In this document: positions 54,004 through 62,858 of the stretch, one piece after another
How the letters are laid out: each line of letters opens with the position of its first letter
Numbering within the stretch: position 1 is the first letter of the stretch
NCBI RefSeq assembly: GCF_000620625.1
Contig: NZ_JIAW01000006.1
Coordinates: forward strand, 62,001-126,000
Direction: 5' to 3'
DNA from: Mycobacterium sp. URHB0044
Lineage (GTDB): Bacteria > Actinomycetota > Actinomycetes > Mycobacteriales > Mycobacteriaceae
DNA: 64,000 bases
The notes under the pieces: model-generated
Told to the model about the DNA's origin: nothing
What the model saw: only the letters and a program-made list of their open reading frames with translations
Databases searched by the model: none
Translations under genes and position numbers: made by a program

Positions 54004-54666
54004 ATGGCGCAGATCGCCGAGGACCTCTTGCTGCTCCTTCTCGACAACGCGTCGGCGCAACCCGCCCTCGAGCGCGATCGTCGGGAACGGGTGCTTGCCG
54101 CCGCGGTACTGCTCGATCTGGCGTACGCATGCCGCATCCGGCCCGCCGTCCCCGGTGACCCCGCGGAAGCGGGCCTGCTGCTGGCACTCGCTGCCGGCGG
54201 TCCCACCGATCCCGTCGGCGAGCCGGCCCTTCAGCTGCTCCAGCGCCGCGCGCTGCGACCGGACGTCGCGGTGTCGAAGTTGCGCAAGGGCATCCAGGAG
54301 GGTCTGACGCTGCACCTGGAGCGGCAGGGTCAGATCCGTCGGGTTCGACTGCAGTCCAAGCGATTCAGCAAGCCGTACGCGTGGCCGCTGACCAACCGCG
54401 AGCGGGTGGGCCAGGCCAGGGCCCAGCTGCTGTCGGCGTTGTTCGATCGGCGGCCACCCACACCGTCGACGGCGGCCATCGTCTCGCTGCTGCACGCGTC
54501 GGACGGGCTCGGAGCGCTGCTCAGCCTCAACGACCGCGGCTGGCGCTGGGTGCACGCCAGGGCCACCGAAATCGCCAGCGGCAGCTGGGTGAACGAGTAC
54601 CCGACCGCGTTGCCGGAGATGAATCTGGCCGTCACCGCGTCGGTCCTGCGGTCAGCCCTTTCGTAG
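54004..54666 (+). CDS. GPP34 (GOLPH3/Vps74-like) family protein
   Basis: 220 residues. Begins MAQIAEDLLLLLLDNASAQP, the hallmark of the GPP34 fold, then LAAAVLLDLAYACRIRP, LRKGIQEGLTLHLERQGQIRRVRLQSKRFSKPYAWPLTN and LHASDGLGALLSLNDRGWRWVHARA. Eukaryotic GOLPH3 binds phosphatidylinositol 4-phosphate in the Golgi. Actinobacterial members have no settled function; phosphoinositide or phospholipid binding at the membrane is possible. Convergent with metB, 15-nt overlap. Confidence 0.85.
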   Translation: MAQIAEDLLLLLLDNASAQPALERDRRERVLAAAVLLDLAYACRIRPAVPGDPAEAGLLLALAAGGPTDPVGEPALQLLQRRALRPDVAVSKLRKGIQEGLTLHLERQGQIRRVRLQSKRFSKPYAWPLTNRERVGQARAQLLSALFDRRPPTPSTAAIVSLLHASDGLGALLSLNDRGWRWVHARATEIASGSWVNEYPTALPEMNLAVTASVLRSALS

Positions 54667-55830
54667 CGCCTGTTCGAGGTCGGCCAGCAGGTCGCCGGAT
54701 TCCTCGATGCCCACCGAGAGGCGCACCAGGTCGTCGGGCACCTCGAGTTGCGAACCGGCCGTGGAGGCGTGCGTCATCGCACCGGGATGCTCGATGAGCG
54801 ACTCGACCCCGCCGAGCGACTCGGCGAGGATGAAGATCTCGGTGCGGGCACACAGTTGATGGGCGGCATCGCGACCGCCACGCAACCGCACCGACACCAT
54901 GCCGCCGAAGCCCGACATCTGACGGGTGGCGACGTCGTGGTTCGGGTGGTTCGGCAGCCCCGGATACAGCACGGTCTCGACGGCGGGATGTCCGTCGAGG
55001 AAGTCGGCGACGAGGGCGGCATTCTCGCTGTGCCGCTGCATCCGCAGGACGAGCGTCTTGAGCCCACGCATCGTCAGGTAGGCGTCGAACGGGCCCGGCA
55101 CCGCGCCGGCGCCGTTCTGCAGGAACGCGAACGCATCGTCGAGTTCTTCGTCGTTGGTCACCAGCGCGCCGCCCACCACGTCGGAGTGGCCGCCGATGTA
55201 CTTCGTCGTCGAATGCAGCACGATGTCGGCGCCGAGCGCCAGCGGCTGCTGCAAGGCTGGCGAGGCAAAGGTGTTGTCCACCAAGACCTTCGCGCCCGCC
55301 GTCGAGGCGATCTGCACGATGCCCGCGATGTCGGCGATGGTCAGCAGCGGGTTGGTGGGGGTCTCGACCCAGATCAGCTTGGTCTTGGACGTCACCGCCG
55401 CACGCACGGCGTCGAGGTCGGACTGGGCGGCGGGCGTGTACTCGATACCCCACTTCGTGAAGACCTTGTCGATCAGCCGGAACGTACCGCCGTAGGCGTC
55501 GTTGGGAATGACGACGTGGTCGCCGGGCCGCAGCAGCGCCCGCAGGGCGCAGTCGGTCGCGGCCATCCCCGACGCGAACGCACGCCCGTAGTTGCCGCCC
55601 TCGACGGCAGCCAAGGACGCCTCGAGCGCGGACCGGGTGGGGTTGCCGGTGCGGGCGTACTCGAACCCGCTGCGCAGCCCGCCGACGCCGTCCTGCGCGA
55701 ACGTCGAGCTGGCGTAGATCGGCGCGTTGACGGCGCCGGTCGCGGGATCCGGGCGGTAACCGGCGTGGATGGCCCTGGTCGCCGGACCGTACGCGCGGTA
55801 CGCATCTGCCTTACTACGGTGCTCACTCAT
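54652..55830 (-). CDS. metB: cystathionine gamma-synthase
   Basis: 392 residues. Cys/Met-metabolism PLP enzyme: APIYASSTFAQDG, YARTGNPT, DNTFASPALQQPL and PLP lysine Lys210 (LHSTTKYIGGHSD). Equals Rv1079; in mycobacteria it makes cystathionine and may also show gamma-lyase activity. With the nearby cbs it could provide transsulfuration. Divergent from the acyl-CoA dehydrogenase. Confidence 0.92.
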   Translation of the reverse strand: MSEHRSKADAYRAYGPATRAIHAGYRPDPATGAVNAPIYASSTFAQDGVGGLRSGFEYARTGNPTRSALEASLAAVEGGNYGRAFASGMAATDCALRALLRPGDHVVIPNDAYGGTFRLIDKVFTKWGIEYTPAAQSDLDAVRAAVTSKTKLIWVETPTNPLLTIADIAGIVQIASTAGAKVLVDNTFASPALQQPLALGADIVLHSTTKYIGGHSDVVGGALVTNDEELDDAFAFLQNGAGAVPGPFDAYLTMRGLKTLVLRMQRHSENAALVADFLDGHPAVETVLYPGLPNHPNHDVATRQMSGFGGMVSVRLRGGRDAAHQLCARTEIFILAESLGGVESLIEHPGAMTHASTAGSQLEVPDDLVRLSVGIEESGDLLADLEQALRKG

Positions 55831-55885
55831 CGTCGATCAGGGTAACGGTGTCCGGAGTGGGCCACGCCCGGTGTAGACATTCACC

Positions 55886-57058
55886 ATGGCCGCTTCCACG
55901 ACGATCGAGAGCCTCCTCGACCTCGACTCGCTGCTGAACACCGAGGACATCGAGCTGCGCACCATGGTTCGGCAGTTCGGCGAACAACGGCTGCGGCCCT
56001 TCGTCGCAGAGTGGTTCGAATCCGGTCAGGTGCCGGTGCGCGAACTGGCGGTCGAGATCGGCAAGCTCGGACTGCTCGGCATGCACCTCACCGGCTACGG
56101 CTGCGGCGGGTCGACCGCCACCGCCTACGGGCTGGTGTGCCAGGAACTCGAGGCCGTCGACAGCGGCCTGCGCAGCCTGGTGTCCGTGCAGGGATCGCTC
56201 GCGATGTTCGCCATCCACCACTGGGGCAGCGAGGAGCAGCGCGAGCAGTGGCTGCCAGGGATGGCCGCGGGCGAGCTGATCGGCTGCTTCGGGCTGACCG
56301 AACCCGACTTCGGGTCCAACCCGGGTGGCATGCGGACGACGGCGCGCCGCGACGGCTCGGACTGGGTGCTCAACGGCTCGAAGATGTGGATCACCAACGC
56401 TTCGGTGGCCGACGTCGCGATCGTCTGGGCGCGCGCCGAGGAGGGCATCCTGGGGTTCGCGGTTCCGACGTCGACGCCCGGCTTCAGCGCCCGCGAAATG
56501 ACGCACAAGCTGTCGCTGCGGGCGTCGGTCACCTCCGAGTTCAGCCTCGACGACGTCCGACTGCCCGACGACGCGAAACTGCCAGGCGCCCGCGGCCTGT
56601 CGGGCCCGTTGGCGTGTCTGTCGGAAGCCCGCTTCGGCATCGTGTTCGGCGCGGTCGGCGCCGCCCGTGATTGCCTGGAGACCACGCTGGACTACGTCGG
56701 CACCCGGCAGGTGTTCGACAAGACGTTGGCCGGCTACCAGCTAACCCAGGCCAAGATCGCCGACATGGCAGTCGAACTGGGCAAGGCCCAGCTCTTGGCG
56801 CTGCACCTCGGCAGGCTCAAGGACGAGGGACGGATCCGACCTGAGCAAGTCAGCGTCGGCAAGCTCAACAACGTGCGCGAAGCCATCAAGATCGCGCGGC
56901 AGTGCCGAACGCTACTGGGCGCCAACGGAATCACCCTGGAATACCCGGTGATCCGGCACGCCAACAACCTGGAGTCGGTGCTGACCTACGAGGGCACGTC
57001 GGAAGTGCACCAGATGGTCATCGGCGAGGCGCTGACGGGCGTCAGCGCGTTCCGCTGA
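55886..57058 (+). CDS. acyl-CoA dehydrogenase, glutaryl-CoA dehydrogenase-like
   Basis: 390 residues. FAD-dependent ACAD fold: GCFGLTEPDFGSNPGGM, WITNASVADVAIVWAR and the catalytic Glu369 in LTYEGTSEVHQMVIGEALTG, the placement and context of glutaryl-CoA dehydrogenases (VIRHANNLESVLTYEGT). Would oxidise glutaryl-CoA or another short acyl-CoA. Substrate not fixed by sequence. Its 3' end overlaps the convergent RDD gene by 17 nt. Confidence 0.85.
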   Translation: MAASTTIESLLDLDSLLNTEDIELRTMVRQFGEQRLRPFVAEWFESGQVPVRELAVEIGKLGLLGMHLTGYGCGGSTATAYGLVCQELEAVDSGLRSLVSVQGSLAMFAIHHWGSEEQREQWLPGMAAGELIGCFGLTEPDFGSNPGGMRTTARRDGSDWVLNGSKMWITNASVADVAIVWARAEEGILGFAVPTSTPGFSAREMTHKLSLRASVTSEFSLDDVRLPDDAKLPGARGLSGPLACLSEARFGIVFGAVGAARDCLETTLDYVGTRQVFDKTLAGYQLTQAKIADMAVELGKAQLLALHLGRLKDEGRIRPEQVSVGKLNNVREAIKIARQCRTLLGANGITLEYPVIRHANNLESVLTYEGTSEVHQMVIGEALTGVSAFR

Positions 57059-57527
57059 CCTCGGCGCGCATGCACACCGTCGAAGCCAGCTTGTCGGCGA
57101 ACGTCTGATTCTTGGCGTCCCACAACGGCCACAGGTAACCGAGGCCGACGCTGAGCACGTCCGTGATGTGCGCCAGTTGCCGGATCACCGAGCGCCAGAA
57201 CCCGATCGGCTCACCCGCCGCGACGTCGACCACCCGCAACCCCATGACGGCCTTGCCGACGCTCGATCCCGTCCTGCCCTGCCGGTAGCCGAGATTCCAT
57301 ACGCAGAAGCCGAGGATCGCCAACCACCCGGCGACGAAGGTGATCACGCCGAGTGGGCTGACCACCGAAGCACACTGTGCACCGAGATCGCGGGCCGAGG
57401 TGTCGCCGTCGCACATCCTGTTTCTAGTCAGGTACATCAGTGCGACGGCGAGCACCGCGAGCCCCACGATGGGGACCGCGTCGAGCAGCGATGCGGCCAC
57501 TCGACGCGGCCATGTTGCGTAACTCAA
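57042..57527 (-). CDS. RDD family membrane protein (third of three)
   Basis: 161 residues. RDD domain with RRVAASLLDAVPI (the RxxAxxxD element), NLGYRQGRTGSSVGKAVMGLRVVD and a C-terminal LWDAKNQTFADKLASTVCM. Three membrane helices. Lacks the Pro-rich N terminus of its two upstream paralogues. Start overlaps the stop of the preceding paralogue (ATGA), so it is translated with it. RDD proteins have proposed transport or antiporter roles, unproven here. Confidence 0.8.
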   Translation of the reverse strand: MSYATWPRRVAASLLDAVPIVGLAVLAVALMYLTRNRMCDGDTSARDLGAQCASVVSPLGVITFVAGWLAILGFCVWNLGYRQGRTGSSVGKAVMGLRVVDVAAGEPIGFWRSVIRQLAHITDVLSVGLGYLWPLWDAKNQTFADKLASTVCMRAEVSGTR

Positions 57528-58267
57528 TTATTGGTGATCGGTACGCAGACCGTCGTCATGATCTTGTCCGCCAGCGTCTGCCGCTTGGCATCCCACAGCG
57601 GGAACAGGTAGCCGATGTAGCAGATGATCGCGTCCACGAAGTGGGCGATCTGCCGGACGATCGACATGCCGAAACCGATGGGCTGCCAGGTCTTCTCGCT
57701 GACGACCTTGAACTTCATGATGCCCTTGCCGATGCTCGACCCGGTGGTGCCCTGCTTGTAGCCGTAGTTCCACACCACGTAGGCGAGGGCGGCGATGCTG
57801 GCGAGGAACGAGGCGATCATGCCAATCGCCGACGGGCTGGAGGTGCAGTACGCACTGTAGCCGTAATCGGAACTGCCTGAGGTGCAATCGTTTTCGCCGG
57901 TGAGCGCGGCAATGAGCTGCCCGATGCCCACGACGACGAAGATCGGCACGGAGTCGATGAGCCACGCCAGCACCCTGGTGAACCACGGCGTATACGACTC
58001 GGTCGGCAACGCCGGACCCTGTCCCTGGGGCGGAGGTGGGTAGCCGCCACCCTGCGGAGGTGGCGGGTAGCCACCACCCTGGGGCGGCGGCGGGTAGCCA
58101 CCGGGCGGAGGGTAGCCACCCGCAGGCGGGTAGCCGCCACCCTGTGGCGGAGGTGGATAGCCGCCGCCACCTTGCGGCGGTGGGTAATTCCCGCCAGGAG
58201 GCGGGTAGCCGCCACCTTGCGGAGGCGGCGGATAGTTCCCCGGCGGTGGGGGTGGTTGATCGGTCAT
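57524..58267 (-). CDS. proline-rich RDD family protein (Pra paralogue 2)
   Basis: 247 residues. About 90 N-terminal residues consist of PPPxGGGYPPP repeats, then an RDD domain: YTPWFTRVLAWLIDSVPI, YGYKQGTTGSSIGKGIMKFKVV, LWDAKRQTLADKIMTTVCVP. Resembles the mycobacterial proline-rich antigen Pra (Rv1078). The repeats are in-frame and presumably vary in length. Function unknown. Middle gene of the tandem triplet. Confidence 0.85.
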   Translation of the reverse strand: MTDQPPPPPGNYPPPPQGGGYPPPGGNYPPPQGGGGYPPPPQGGGYPPAGGYPPPGGYPPPPQGGGYPPPPQGGGYPPPPQGQGPALPTESYTPWFTRVLAWLIDSVPIFVVVGIGQLIAALTGENDCTSGSSDYGYSAYCTSSPSAIGMIASFLASIAALAYVVWNYGYKQGTTGSSIGKGIMKFKVVSEKTWQPIGFGMSIVRQIAHFVDAIICYIGYLFPLWDAKRQTLADKIMTTVCVPITNN

Positions 58268-58352
58268 TGCGCCTTCTCCTACTGATGTGGTGATTTGGAA
58301 AACACGCCGACCCGCGGCATGAAGCCACGGGCCGGCGCTTGGAGCTCGATGT

Positions 58353-58979
58353 CTACAGCGGCACGCAGACGGTGGTCATGATCTTGTCTGCGAGGGTCTG
58401 CCGCTTGGCGTCCCACAGCGGGAACAGGTACCCGATGTAGCAGATGATCGCGTCCACGATGTGGGCGATCTGCCGAACGACCGACATGCCGAAACCGATG
58501 GGCTGCCAAGTCTTTTCGCTGACGACTTTGAACTTCATGATCGACTTGCCGATGCTCGACCCGGTGGTGCCCTGGCGGTAGCCGTAGTTCCACACCAGGT
58601 AGGCAATACCGATCAGCGCGCAGACCGCGATCGCGGTCACGCCCAGCGTGGAGTTTCCAGTGGCGCAGAAGTCACCGAGGTCGTATTCGGATGTGTCGGT
58701 GACGCACACCGTTTCCTGGGTCGCGGCCTCGATGCCGTAGCCGATGCCGAGGACGATTGCGTACGGGATGTAGTCGATGATCCACGCCAACACGCGGGTC
58801 AACCACGGCGTGTAGGCCTCCTTGGGCAAGACCGCTCCGGGAGCGCCGGCGGGCGGCGGGTAGCCGCCCCCTTGCGGCGGCGGCGGTGGTGGATAGCCAC
58901 CCCCTTGCGGCGGTGGCGGATAGCCGCCCGGAGGCGGCGGCGGATAGTTCCCGGGGGGAGGTGGCGGTTGATCGGTCAT
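58353..58979 (-). CDS. pra: proline-rich antigen Pra homologue (RDD family)
   Basis: 208 residues from ATG 58979. Pro/Gly repeat of about 50 residues, then an RDD domain nearly identical in its conserved half to the next paralogue (WNYGYRQGTTGSSIGKSIMKFKVVSEKTWQPIGFGMS, ending in LWDAKRQTLADKIMTTVCVP). Position beside cbs matches Rv1078. First gene of the triplet. It extends upstream as an open frame to 59258, but that part lacks family similarity. Confidence 0.85.
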   Translation of the reverse strand: MTDQPPPPPGNYPPPPPGGYPPPPQGGGYPPPPPPQGGGYPPPAGAPGAVLPKEAYTPWLTRVLAWIIDYIPYAIVLGIGYGIEAATQETVCVTDTSEYDLGDFCATGNSTLGVTAIAVCALIGIAYLVWNYGYRQGTTGSSIGKSIMKFKVVSEKTWQPIGFGMSVVRQIAHIVDAIICYIGYLFPLWDAKRQTLADKIMTTVCVPL

Positions 58980-59158
58980 GGACGCCTTCCAAGGGTCTGC
59001 GTTAGCTGGGAACGAGCGGTGTAACCCTACCTGAGAAGTGGCTCCAAAAGACCTGGATAATGCGAAGTTCACCACCCGCGTCGCAGCGCCCGAAGACGCC
59101 GGAATCATCGCCGAAGCTGATGGTTTTTGGCGAACGGTCGCCGTGCTCGATGACCCGC

Positions 59159-60553
59159 TTACCGGCGCGGATTGCCGTCCGACAGGAATCCCAGCAAGTC
59201 GTGTCGCGTCAGGACACCTACCGGTTTGCCGTCTTCGACCACCATCACGGCGTCGCATTCGCGCAGCGTCTTGGCAGCCGCCGACACCAGTTCGCCCGCT
59301 CCGATCAATGGGAGTGCGGGGCTCATGTGCTGGGAAACGGCGTCGGCCAACTTTGCCCGTCCCTCGAACACGGCGGACAAGAGTTCACGTTCCGATACGC
59401 TGCCGGCCACTTCACCGGCCATCACCGGGGGCTCGGCGCCGACGACGGGCATCTGCGAGACGCCGTACTCGCGGAGGATGCCGATGGCGTCGCGCACCGT
59501 CTCCTGCGGATGGGTGTGGACCAGGTCGGGCAGCGCTCCGGACTTGCGCCGCAACACGTCTCCGACCGTCGACTGCTCGATCGACCCGTCGAGCCTGCCG
59601 CGCAGGAACCCGTACGACGACATCCACGCGTCGTTGAAAACCTTTGAGAGGTAACCACGTCCGCCGTCGGGCAGCAGTACCACCACCAGCGCGTCGGGTC
59701 CGGCGCGCTCGGCCACCTTGATCGCGGCGACCGCGGCCATTCCGCAGGACCCGCCGACCAACAGCGCTTCCTCTCGGGCCAGTCGTCTGGTCATGTCGAA
59801 GGAATCTGCGTCGGACACCGCGATGATCTCGTCGGGCACGCTCGGGTCGTAGGCCGACGGCCAGAAGTCCTCGCCGACGCCCTCGACCAGGTAGGGCCGC
59901 CCGGTTCCACCGGAATACACGGAACCTTCGGGGTCGACGCCGATGACGCGCACCGCCCCGCCGGAAACCTCCTTGAGGTAGCGGCCCGCACCGGTGATCG
60001 TCCCGCCGGTCCCCACGCCCGCGACGAAGTGCGTCACCTTGCCGTCGGTATCGGCCCAAATCTCGGGGCCGGTGGTCTCGTAGTGGCTGGCCGGTCCCAT
60101 CGGATTGGAGTACTGATCGGGCTTCCACGCCCCGTCGATCTCGCTGACCAGCCGGTTGGAGACGCTGTAGTAGCTGTCCGGGTCGTCGGGCGCGACCGCC
60201 GTCGGGCAAACCACGACGTCGGCGCCGTACGCGCGCAACACGTTCCGCTTGTCCTCGCTGACCTTGTCGGGGCAGACGAAGATGCACTTGTATCCCCGCT
60301 GCTGCGCGACCAGGGCCAACCCGACGCCGGTGTTGCCGGAGGTCGGTTCGACGATGGTGCCGCCGGGTCGCAGCTCGCCGGACGCCTCGGCGGCGTCGAT
60401 CATCTTGATCGCGATGCGGTCCTTGGCGCTGCCGCCGGGGTTGAGGTATTCGATCTTGGCTGCGACAAGGCCGGCCCCTTCGGGCACAACGGAGTTCAGC
60501 CGAACTAGGGGCGTGTTGCCAATGAGCTCACTGAGATGGCCTGCGATCCGCAT
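59159..60553 (-). CDS. cbs: cystathionine beta-synthase
   Basis: 464 residues. N-terminal fold-type II PLP domain with Lys44 (NPGGSAKDR), TSGNTGVGLA and GTGGTITGAG; C-terminal CBS-domain pair (about 335-460) with HTHPQETVRDAIGILREYGVSQMPVV and AVMVVEDGKPVGVLTRHDLL, which may bind adenosyl ligands and regulate. Equals Rv1077. Together with metB it links serine, homocysteine and cystathionine. Confidence 0.93.
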   Translation of the reverse strand: MRIAGHLSELIGNTPLVRLNSVVPEGAGLVAAKIEYLNPGGSAKDRIAIKMIDAAEASGELRPGGTIVEPTSGNTGVGLALVAQQRGYKCIFVCPDKVSEDKRNVLRAYGADVVVCPTAVAPDDPDSYYSVSNRLVSEIDGAWKPDQYSNPMGPASHYETTGPEIWADTDGKVTHFVAGVGTGGTITGAGRYLKEVSGGAVRVIGVDPEGSVYSGGTGRPYLVEGVGEDFWPSAYDPSVPDEIIAVSDADSFDMTRRLAREEALLVGGSCGMAAVAAIKVAERAGPDALVVVLLPDGGRGYLSKVFNDAWMSSYGFLRGRLDGSIEQSTVGDVLRRKSGALPDLVHTHPQETVRDAIGILREYGVSQMPVVGAEPPVMAGEVAGSVSERELLSAVFEGRAKLADAVSQHMSPALPLIGAGELVSAAAKTLRECDAVMVVEDGKPVGVLTRHDLLGFLSDGNPRR

Positions 60554-60595
60554 GGGTCCATCGTGTCAGGCCCGCCGTCGAGGTACCAGGCTGGG

Positions 60596-61648
60596 CTACC
60601 AGGTGGCCTCTCGGATGTAGTCGCCGATCTGCCGCAGTGACCGCGTCGCCTCCTTGACCGCGTGCGCAGCCAGCTGAAACACGTGCATCTGACCGGGCCA
60701 GACCCGGACCTCGACCGGTACGCCGGCAGCCGCGAGCATGTGGGCGGCCTTGCGTGCGTCGTTGAGCAGCACCTCTGAGCCCGACACGTGGATGAGCGTG
60801 CGGGGCAGGCCGGGCTCGATGTGGTCGAGCGGCTCGTACACCTCCTCCGGCTCACCGTCGACGACGTGGCGCTTGGCGGCCTCTTCCACCAGGTCGACGA
60901 GCGCGTGGAACGCCTTCGCGGGGAACATCGCATCCGAATGAACGTTCGGGTGCTGGGCGCGGTGTTCGTTGTCGATCTCGAACAGCGGCGACATCGTCAC
61001 CACCGCGGCCGGCAGCTCGTCCTCCATCTGCAGCCTCTCGGCCAGCGCGAGGGACAGATATCCGCCGGCCGAGTCGCCGGCCAGCACGATCTGATCGGGC
61101 TCATATCCCTTGAGCCGCAACCACTTGTAGGCATCCTGACAGTCGTCGACGGCCTGCCCGATCGAGTGCTTCGGGATCATCCGGTAGTTCACGACGAGCA
61201 CGGGACTGTCGGCGAACTTCGACAGCGCGGTGACCAGCCTGCCGTGTGAATTGGCTCCGCAGGTGAGGAACGCACCGCCATGCATGTACAGGACGACGCG
61301 GCGCTGGCCGTCGGCGGGAAGGACGCCCGCAGCGCGCACCAGCTGGGCGGTGCAGTTCGGCAGCCCGATCGTGGCGCGCACGGCGCCAGGAGCGGGGCGC
61401 ATGACCCGTGCGGCGAAGTCCACCAGACCCCATGGCCAGGGCAGCCGCGGTGCAAGACTGCCGATGGTGAGAGTTGGCTTGATTGTCAGCATCGCGCCCA
61501 GAGCAAACAACCTTCCGGCGACGCTCGGGCCGTCCTCCACCACCTCGACCGGTGCACCGTCACTAACCGGGAACCTACGTGGTTTATGCGTTCTAGCTGC
61601 GCTGACACCAGCGCGCGACGCTATCGATACCTTACTCGGTGCCGTCAT
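60596..61648 (-). CDS. lipU: LipU-like alpha/beta hydrolase (hormone-sensitive-lipase family)
   Basis: 350 residues from ATG 61648, with GGAG 9 nt upstream. HSL-type hydrolase: HGGAF oxyanion motif (123-127), GDSAGG nucleophile (Ser193), and acid/His in the C-terminal region (GQMHVFQL). Corresponds to Rv1076 (LipU), an esterase. An N-terminal LAPRLPWPWGLVDFAARVM segment is hydrophobic. Ends 42 nt upstream of cbs on the same strand. Confidence 0.9.
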   Translation of the reverse strand: MTAPSKVSIASRAGVSAARTHKPRRFPVSDGAPVEVVEDGPSVAGRLFALGAMLTIKPTLTIGSLAPRLPWPWGLVDFAARVMRPAPGAVRATIGLPNCTAQLVRAAGVLPADGQRRVVLYMHGGAFLTCGANSHGRLVTALSKFADSPVLVVNYRMIPKHSIGQAVDDCQDAYKWLRLKGYEPDQIVLAGDSAGGYLSLALAERLQMEDELPAAVVTMSPLFEIDNEHRAQHPNVHSDAMFPAKAFHALVDLVEEAAKRHVVDGEPEEVYEPLDHIEPGLPRTLIHVSGSEVLLNDARKAAHMLAAAGVPVEVRVWPGQMHVFQLAAHAVKEATRSLRQIGDYIREATW

Positions 61649-61841
61649 CGCCACCACTCCTACGCCGTCGTAGTGCCCGGTTCACGTCGGCGCTCAGCCA
61701 ACTCCGGTAACTTAGCTTGACACGCTACTTAGTTTTCAACAATCACGAATCTGATTTCATACCGGACTTGATACCTCAACGTGACCACCCATCGTTCGTC
61801 GCCACGCGGATAACCACGAATCGGCGCCTTAAACTGATCAT

Positions 61842-62813
61842 GTGGGCATTCGGGCACCGCGTCGACGTTCGACGATCGCCTTGGCGGCTGCGGCCGGGCT
61901 CGCTTCGACGGGCACGGCCTACGTCGGGGCGCGCAACCTTCTGAGCATCCAGGCCGACCAGGCTCGCCAGGTGATCCCCAAGTCCTGGGAGGTTCCGCCG
62001 CGCGCCGACGGTGTCTACACACCAGGTGGCGGCCCGGTCGAAAAGTGGCACCGCGGCGTGCCATTCGACCTGCACCTGATGATCTTCGGCGACTCGACGG
62101 CCACCGGCTACGGCTGCGGCGCGGCCGACGAAGTGCCCGGCGTCCTCATCGCCCGCGGCCTGGCCGAGGAGTCCGGCAAACGGATCAGGCTGAGCACGAA
62201 GGCCATCGTCGGCGCCACCTCCAAGGGACTGTCGGGCCAGATCGACGCCATGTTCGTCGCCGGTCCCCCGCCGGACGCCGCGGTCGTGATGATCGGGGCC
62301 AATGACATCACTGCGGTGAACGGCATCGGGGCGTCCGCACGCCGGCTCGGGACCGCGGTGCGACGGTTGCGCGCCAGCGGCGCCGTCGTCGTCGTCGGGA
62401 CGTGCCCTGACTTCGGCGTGATCACCGCCATTCCGCAGCCGCTGCGCTTGGTGACCCGCACGCTCGGGTTGCGTCTGGCGCGCGCCCAGGCAGGTGCCGT
62501 CCGTGCGGCAGGCGGGGTGCCGGTGCCGTTCTCGGATCTGCTGGCACCGGAGTTCTACAAGGCGCCCGAGGTGCTGTTCTCGTCGGACATGTTCCATCCG
62601 TCCGCGGCCGGTTATGCGCTTGCCGCCAAGCAACTCCTGCCCGCGCTGTGTAAGGCGTTGGGCGAGTTGACCAGTGATTCGGATGTGAGCCCTGCGCTGG
62701 AGCAGCGGGCATCCGACACCAGCAGTCTGGTAGCCAGGATCGGCGGGGTCAGCCGGCTGTGGCGGCGCACGACGGGAGTACCCGCGCCAATCGTCGCCCG
62801 CGCGACGGGCTAG
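61842..62813 (+). CDS. SGNH/GDSL esterase, probably exported (Rv1075c-like)
   Basis: 323 residues, GTG start. Arginine-rich N terminus with a hydrophobic stretch (STIALAAAAGLASTGTAYVGA) resembling a signal or anchor, then the SGNH blocks: IFGDSTATGYG (Ser85), VVMIGANDIT (Asn of block III) and SSDMFHPSAAGYAL (Asp/His). Rv1075c is a characterised-looking GDSL esterase. Divergent from lipU across 193 nt. The fadA3 start follows its stop by 45 nt. Confidence 0.88.
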   Translation: MGIRAPRRRSTIALAAAAGLASTGTAYVGARNLLSIQADQARQVIPKSWEVPPRADGVYTPGGGPVEKWHRGVPFDLHLMIFGDSTATGYGCGAADEVPGVLIARGLAEESGKRIRLSTKAIVGATSKGLSGQIDAMFVAGPPPDAAVVMIGANDITAVNGIGASARRLGTAVRRLRASGAVVVVGTCPDFGVITAIPQPLRLVTRTLGLRLARAQAGAVRAAGGVPVPFSDLLAPEFYKAPEVLFSSDMFHPSAAGYALAAKQLLPALCKALGELTSDSDVSPALEQRASDTSSLVARIGGVSRLWRRTTGVPAPIVARATG

Positions 62814-62858
62814 TTTCTCCTTAGATTTCGTATCGCACCTCGACACCAGGGAGCCGTC

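Noticed and set aside
57990..58260. Regular short repeats, CRISPR-like spacing
   Set aside because: In-frame PPPxGG codon repeats of a Pra protein; no direct repeats of fixed length with unique spacers.
61649..61841. TTGACA (61717-61722) as a -35 in the lipU / SGNH spacer
   Set aside because: No acceptable -10 at 16-18 nt on either strand; region is merely AT-rich for this genome.
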